A DNA stretch of 64,000 bases from Rebecca billardiae RCC1528 (lineage: Eukaryota > Haptophyta). The stretch covers positions 806,001-870,000 of the forward strand of contig OZ251228.1 in assembly GCA_965240325.2 (NCBI GenBank), in the 5' to 3' direction. The position numbers and the translations under genes were made by a program. The notes under the pieces are model-generated. The model worked only from the letters and a program-made list of their open reading frames with translations, searched no databases and was not told the origin of the DNA. Shown here piece by piece: positions 62,449 to 64,000 of this stretch. Numbering within the stretch: position 1 is the stretch's first letter; each line of letters begins with the position of its first letter.

Positions 62449-62717
62449 TTATGGCCCGCGGTGCAGGGCGGAGCGCGCAGCGTGGAGCCCGCACCAGCGG
62501 GCCCGAACCACGTTTCAAAAAGATCTTTGATCAAGAAAAAAGGGACGGGGGGCGATTTTTAGGGCTGGCGGAGACCGAGTTTCGAGTTTTTGAGATCGCA
62601 TAGAGAGGTCTATTAGGCCGAAAATAAGCGCGCCCAGCTGATTCCCTTAAGTAAAGTGCGATCTGGACGTCAGCTGGACGTGACATTAGTGTAACGGTTC
62701 GTTACGAGCGCGATTTT
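62449..62717 (+). repeat. Dispersed 269-bp repeat, copy 2
   Basis: Direct-orientation copy of 60325-60593, lying 2,124 bp downstream. Flanks differ from copy 1 on both sides. Confidence 0.9.
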
Positions 62718-62922
62718 AAGTATGAGATTGCCGCCAACCGCCAACCGATAAAAACGGCAAGGCAAGGGCTCGGGAAACTTGATCACTTGTAAATGTGAAT
62801 AGTAAAATGCTCTCCCCGAGCGCGCCTGTCGCCTCGCAGGCCGCGCGTCTCGCTCCCTCTCCCCGAGGCTGAGCTCGCGGCCCGCCTGTCACCTCGCAGG
62901 CGCGCGCCACGGACACATGCGC

Positions 62923-63754
62923 GACGAGATCGCGGCGGGGGCGGCGAGATCGCGGCGGGGGCGACGGGCAACAACCTGCCCGCGGGCGCGTTCGTCACTC
63001 GAGGAGCAGCGCGCAAGGGCGAGCCGAGTCCGGAGCACGCGAGCTCGTCGCTCGCCGACCGGAGCAGAGCGCGCCGCCCGCCGCCGCCGAGCGAGCGGCG
63101 CGGCAGACCTGATGAGCCGGATGCGCCCGGAGCTCGCGCGGCTGAAGGGCGAGCTCGAGCACGCGAGCTCGCGCCTCGACGCCGAGCCCGAGCTCCTCCT
63201 CAACTCAGTCGACGGCGGCGCGGAGGTCCGGCAGCAGCGTGAGGACTCACAGACAGTGTGAGTGAGCCGCGCGCAGCTCAGCCTGCCGCTGGCAGCCGCC
63301 GGCTTCGAGGCCGACGCGGCGGAGGAGGCGGCGGGCGACGAGATCGCGGCGGGGGCGGCGAGATCGCGGCGGGGGCGACGGGCAACAACCTGCCCGCGGG
63401 CGCGTTCGTCACTCGAGGAGCAGCGCGCAAGGGCGAGCCGAGTCCGGAGCACGCGAGCTCGTCGCTCGCCGACCGGAGCAGAGCGCGCCGCCCGCCGCCG
63501 CCGAGCGAGCGGCGCGGCAGACCTGATGAGCCGGATGCGCCCGGAGCTCGCGCGGCTGAAGGGCGAGCTCGAGCACGCGAGCTCGCGCCTCGACGCCGAG
63601 CGCGAGCTCCTCCTCAACTCGGTCGACGGCGGCGCGGAGGTCCGGCAGCAGCGTGAGGACTCACAGACAGTGTTACGAGTGAGCCGCGCGCAGCTCAGCC
63701 TGCCGCTGGCAGCCGCCGTCTTCGAGGCCGACGCGGCGGAGGAGGCGGCGGGCG
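62923..63754 (+). repeat. Tandem duplication, ~414-bp unit
   Basis: Unit 1 (62923-63336) and unit 2 (63337-63754) both start GACGAGATCGCGGCGGG and end GGAGGAGGCGGCGGGC. Inside each unit the first ~25 bp are themselves doubled. The units differ by a few substitutions and a 3-bp insertion in unit 2 that removes a stop codon from the coiled-coil-like frame. Confidence 0.85.
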
Positions 63755-64000
63755 AGCACGGCGGCGCGGTGGAGCAGGCGCGCACGCGCGGCGGCAGGCG
63801 CGACGCGCCGCTCGCCTCGTTCCACCGCCCCGAGCTCCGCTCGGTCGGTCTCGGTGCGCGGCTGCGCAGCCGGCAGGCCGGCGGGCCAGCAGTCGCGCTC
63901 TCGCTCTGCCGGCACGAGGCGTGCCGGCTGAGCGACCAGCGGCCCGTCGTCGAGCGCATGGCGCAGGGCGAGTACCTCAAGCAGGTGCGCCCGCTCGCGC
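63526..64000 (+). CDS. Possible coiled-coil protein, cut by right edge
   Basis: From an ATG at 63526 the frame is open to the end of the window (158 codons). The start has a heptad-like charged helix (MRPELARLKGELEHASSRL, then ERELLLNSV), and later sequence is balanced (LSLCRHEACRLSDQRPVVERMAQGEYLKQVRPLA). The same frame in the upstream repeat unit (63112-63261) stops at a TGA after 49 codons. I recognise no family. A minus-strand frame also spans the region but is Ser/Arg/Ala-rich and less convincing. An upstream exon may exist. Confidence 0.35.
   Translation, partial: MSRMRPELARLKGELEHASSRLDAERELLLNSVDGGAEVRQQREDSQTVLRVSRAQLSLPLAAAVFEADAAEEAAGEHGGAVEQARTRGGRRDAPLASFHRPELRSVGLGARLRSRQAGGPAVALSLCRHEACRLSDQRPVVERMAQGEYLKQVRPLA

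Noticed and set aside
60325-62717. LTR retrotransposon bounded by the 269-bp direct repeats
   Set aside because: No TG...CA ends, no tRNA primer-binding site after copy 1, no polypurine tract before copy 2, and no reverse transcriptase or integrase between them.
62889-63980. 363-codon minus-strand frame across the right-edge duplication
   Set aside because: Dominated by Ser, Arg and Ala with no heptads or domain. The plus frame at 63526 has a better amino-acid balance and a coiled-coil start.

Overview
This window is nuclear DNA from a eukaryotic microbe. Introns interrupt a ribosomal protein, an STT3 and a myosin gene. GC content is very high outside a few AT-rich islands. One protein (58405-59310) carries what looks like a complex-plastid targeting leader followed by a twin-arginine thylakoid-type signal. 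Together with long Ser-Pro repeats, these suggest a secondary-plastid alga, most likely a haptophyte or similar lineage; that assignment is inference. Seven of the eight introns I place have donors of the form GTGCGCG (6) or GCGCGCG (1).

Layout. 1-2030: 3'-truncated AGC-type protein kinase on the minus strand. 2031-7240: about 5 kb with no recognisable complete gene, holding short repeats, a cluster of TGACGTCA palindromes and one exon-like fragment. 7241-10828: a head-to-head pair, frataxin (minus) and ribosomal protein eS1/S3a (plus), separated by a 1.76-kb near-perfect inverted repeat. 11310-18662: a second head-to-head pair, a NIPA-type magnesium transporter (minus) and the oligosaccharyltransferase subunit STT3 (plus), separated by a 2.5-kb element with 627-bp terminal inverted repeats and subterminal palindromes. 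19129-23167: a four-exon myosin heavy chain.

23666-56114 is the centrepiece: one gene for a protein of about 10,735 residues, with its first 31.8 kb in a single exon. In order it has a signal peptide, integrin-alpha-like FG-GAP propellers (a divergent one, five nearly identical 1.3-kb units, another divergent one), about 3,400 residues of Ser-Pro repeats, a small alpha/beta module, 17 copies of a roughly 93-residue two-cysteine domain I cannot name, five IPT/TIG domains, a REJ-like region, an EGF-like motif, a GPS autoproteolysis motif, a few membrane segments, and two EF-hands. It reads as a giant surface adhesion receptor related to the polycystin-1/REJ group, with an extracellular rod like those of algal sexual agglutinins.

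56115-64000: a tandem duplication with two unlike cores, an AT-rich spacer, a plastid NAD(P)-binding protein (minus) divergent from a small basic protein (plus), a dispersed 269-bp repeat pair, a (TA)n tract, and a duplicated block leading into a partial ORF at the right edge.

The named genes are mostly housekeeping (translation, iron-sulfur metabolism, N-glycosylation, Mg2+ transport, motility). I see no operon-like functional grouping. The recurring organisation is divergent gene pairs with start codons close together, two of them split by large palindromic elements. STT3-dependent N-glycosylation would be expected to act on the giant secreted protein, but the adjacency of the two genes may be chance.
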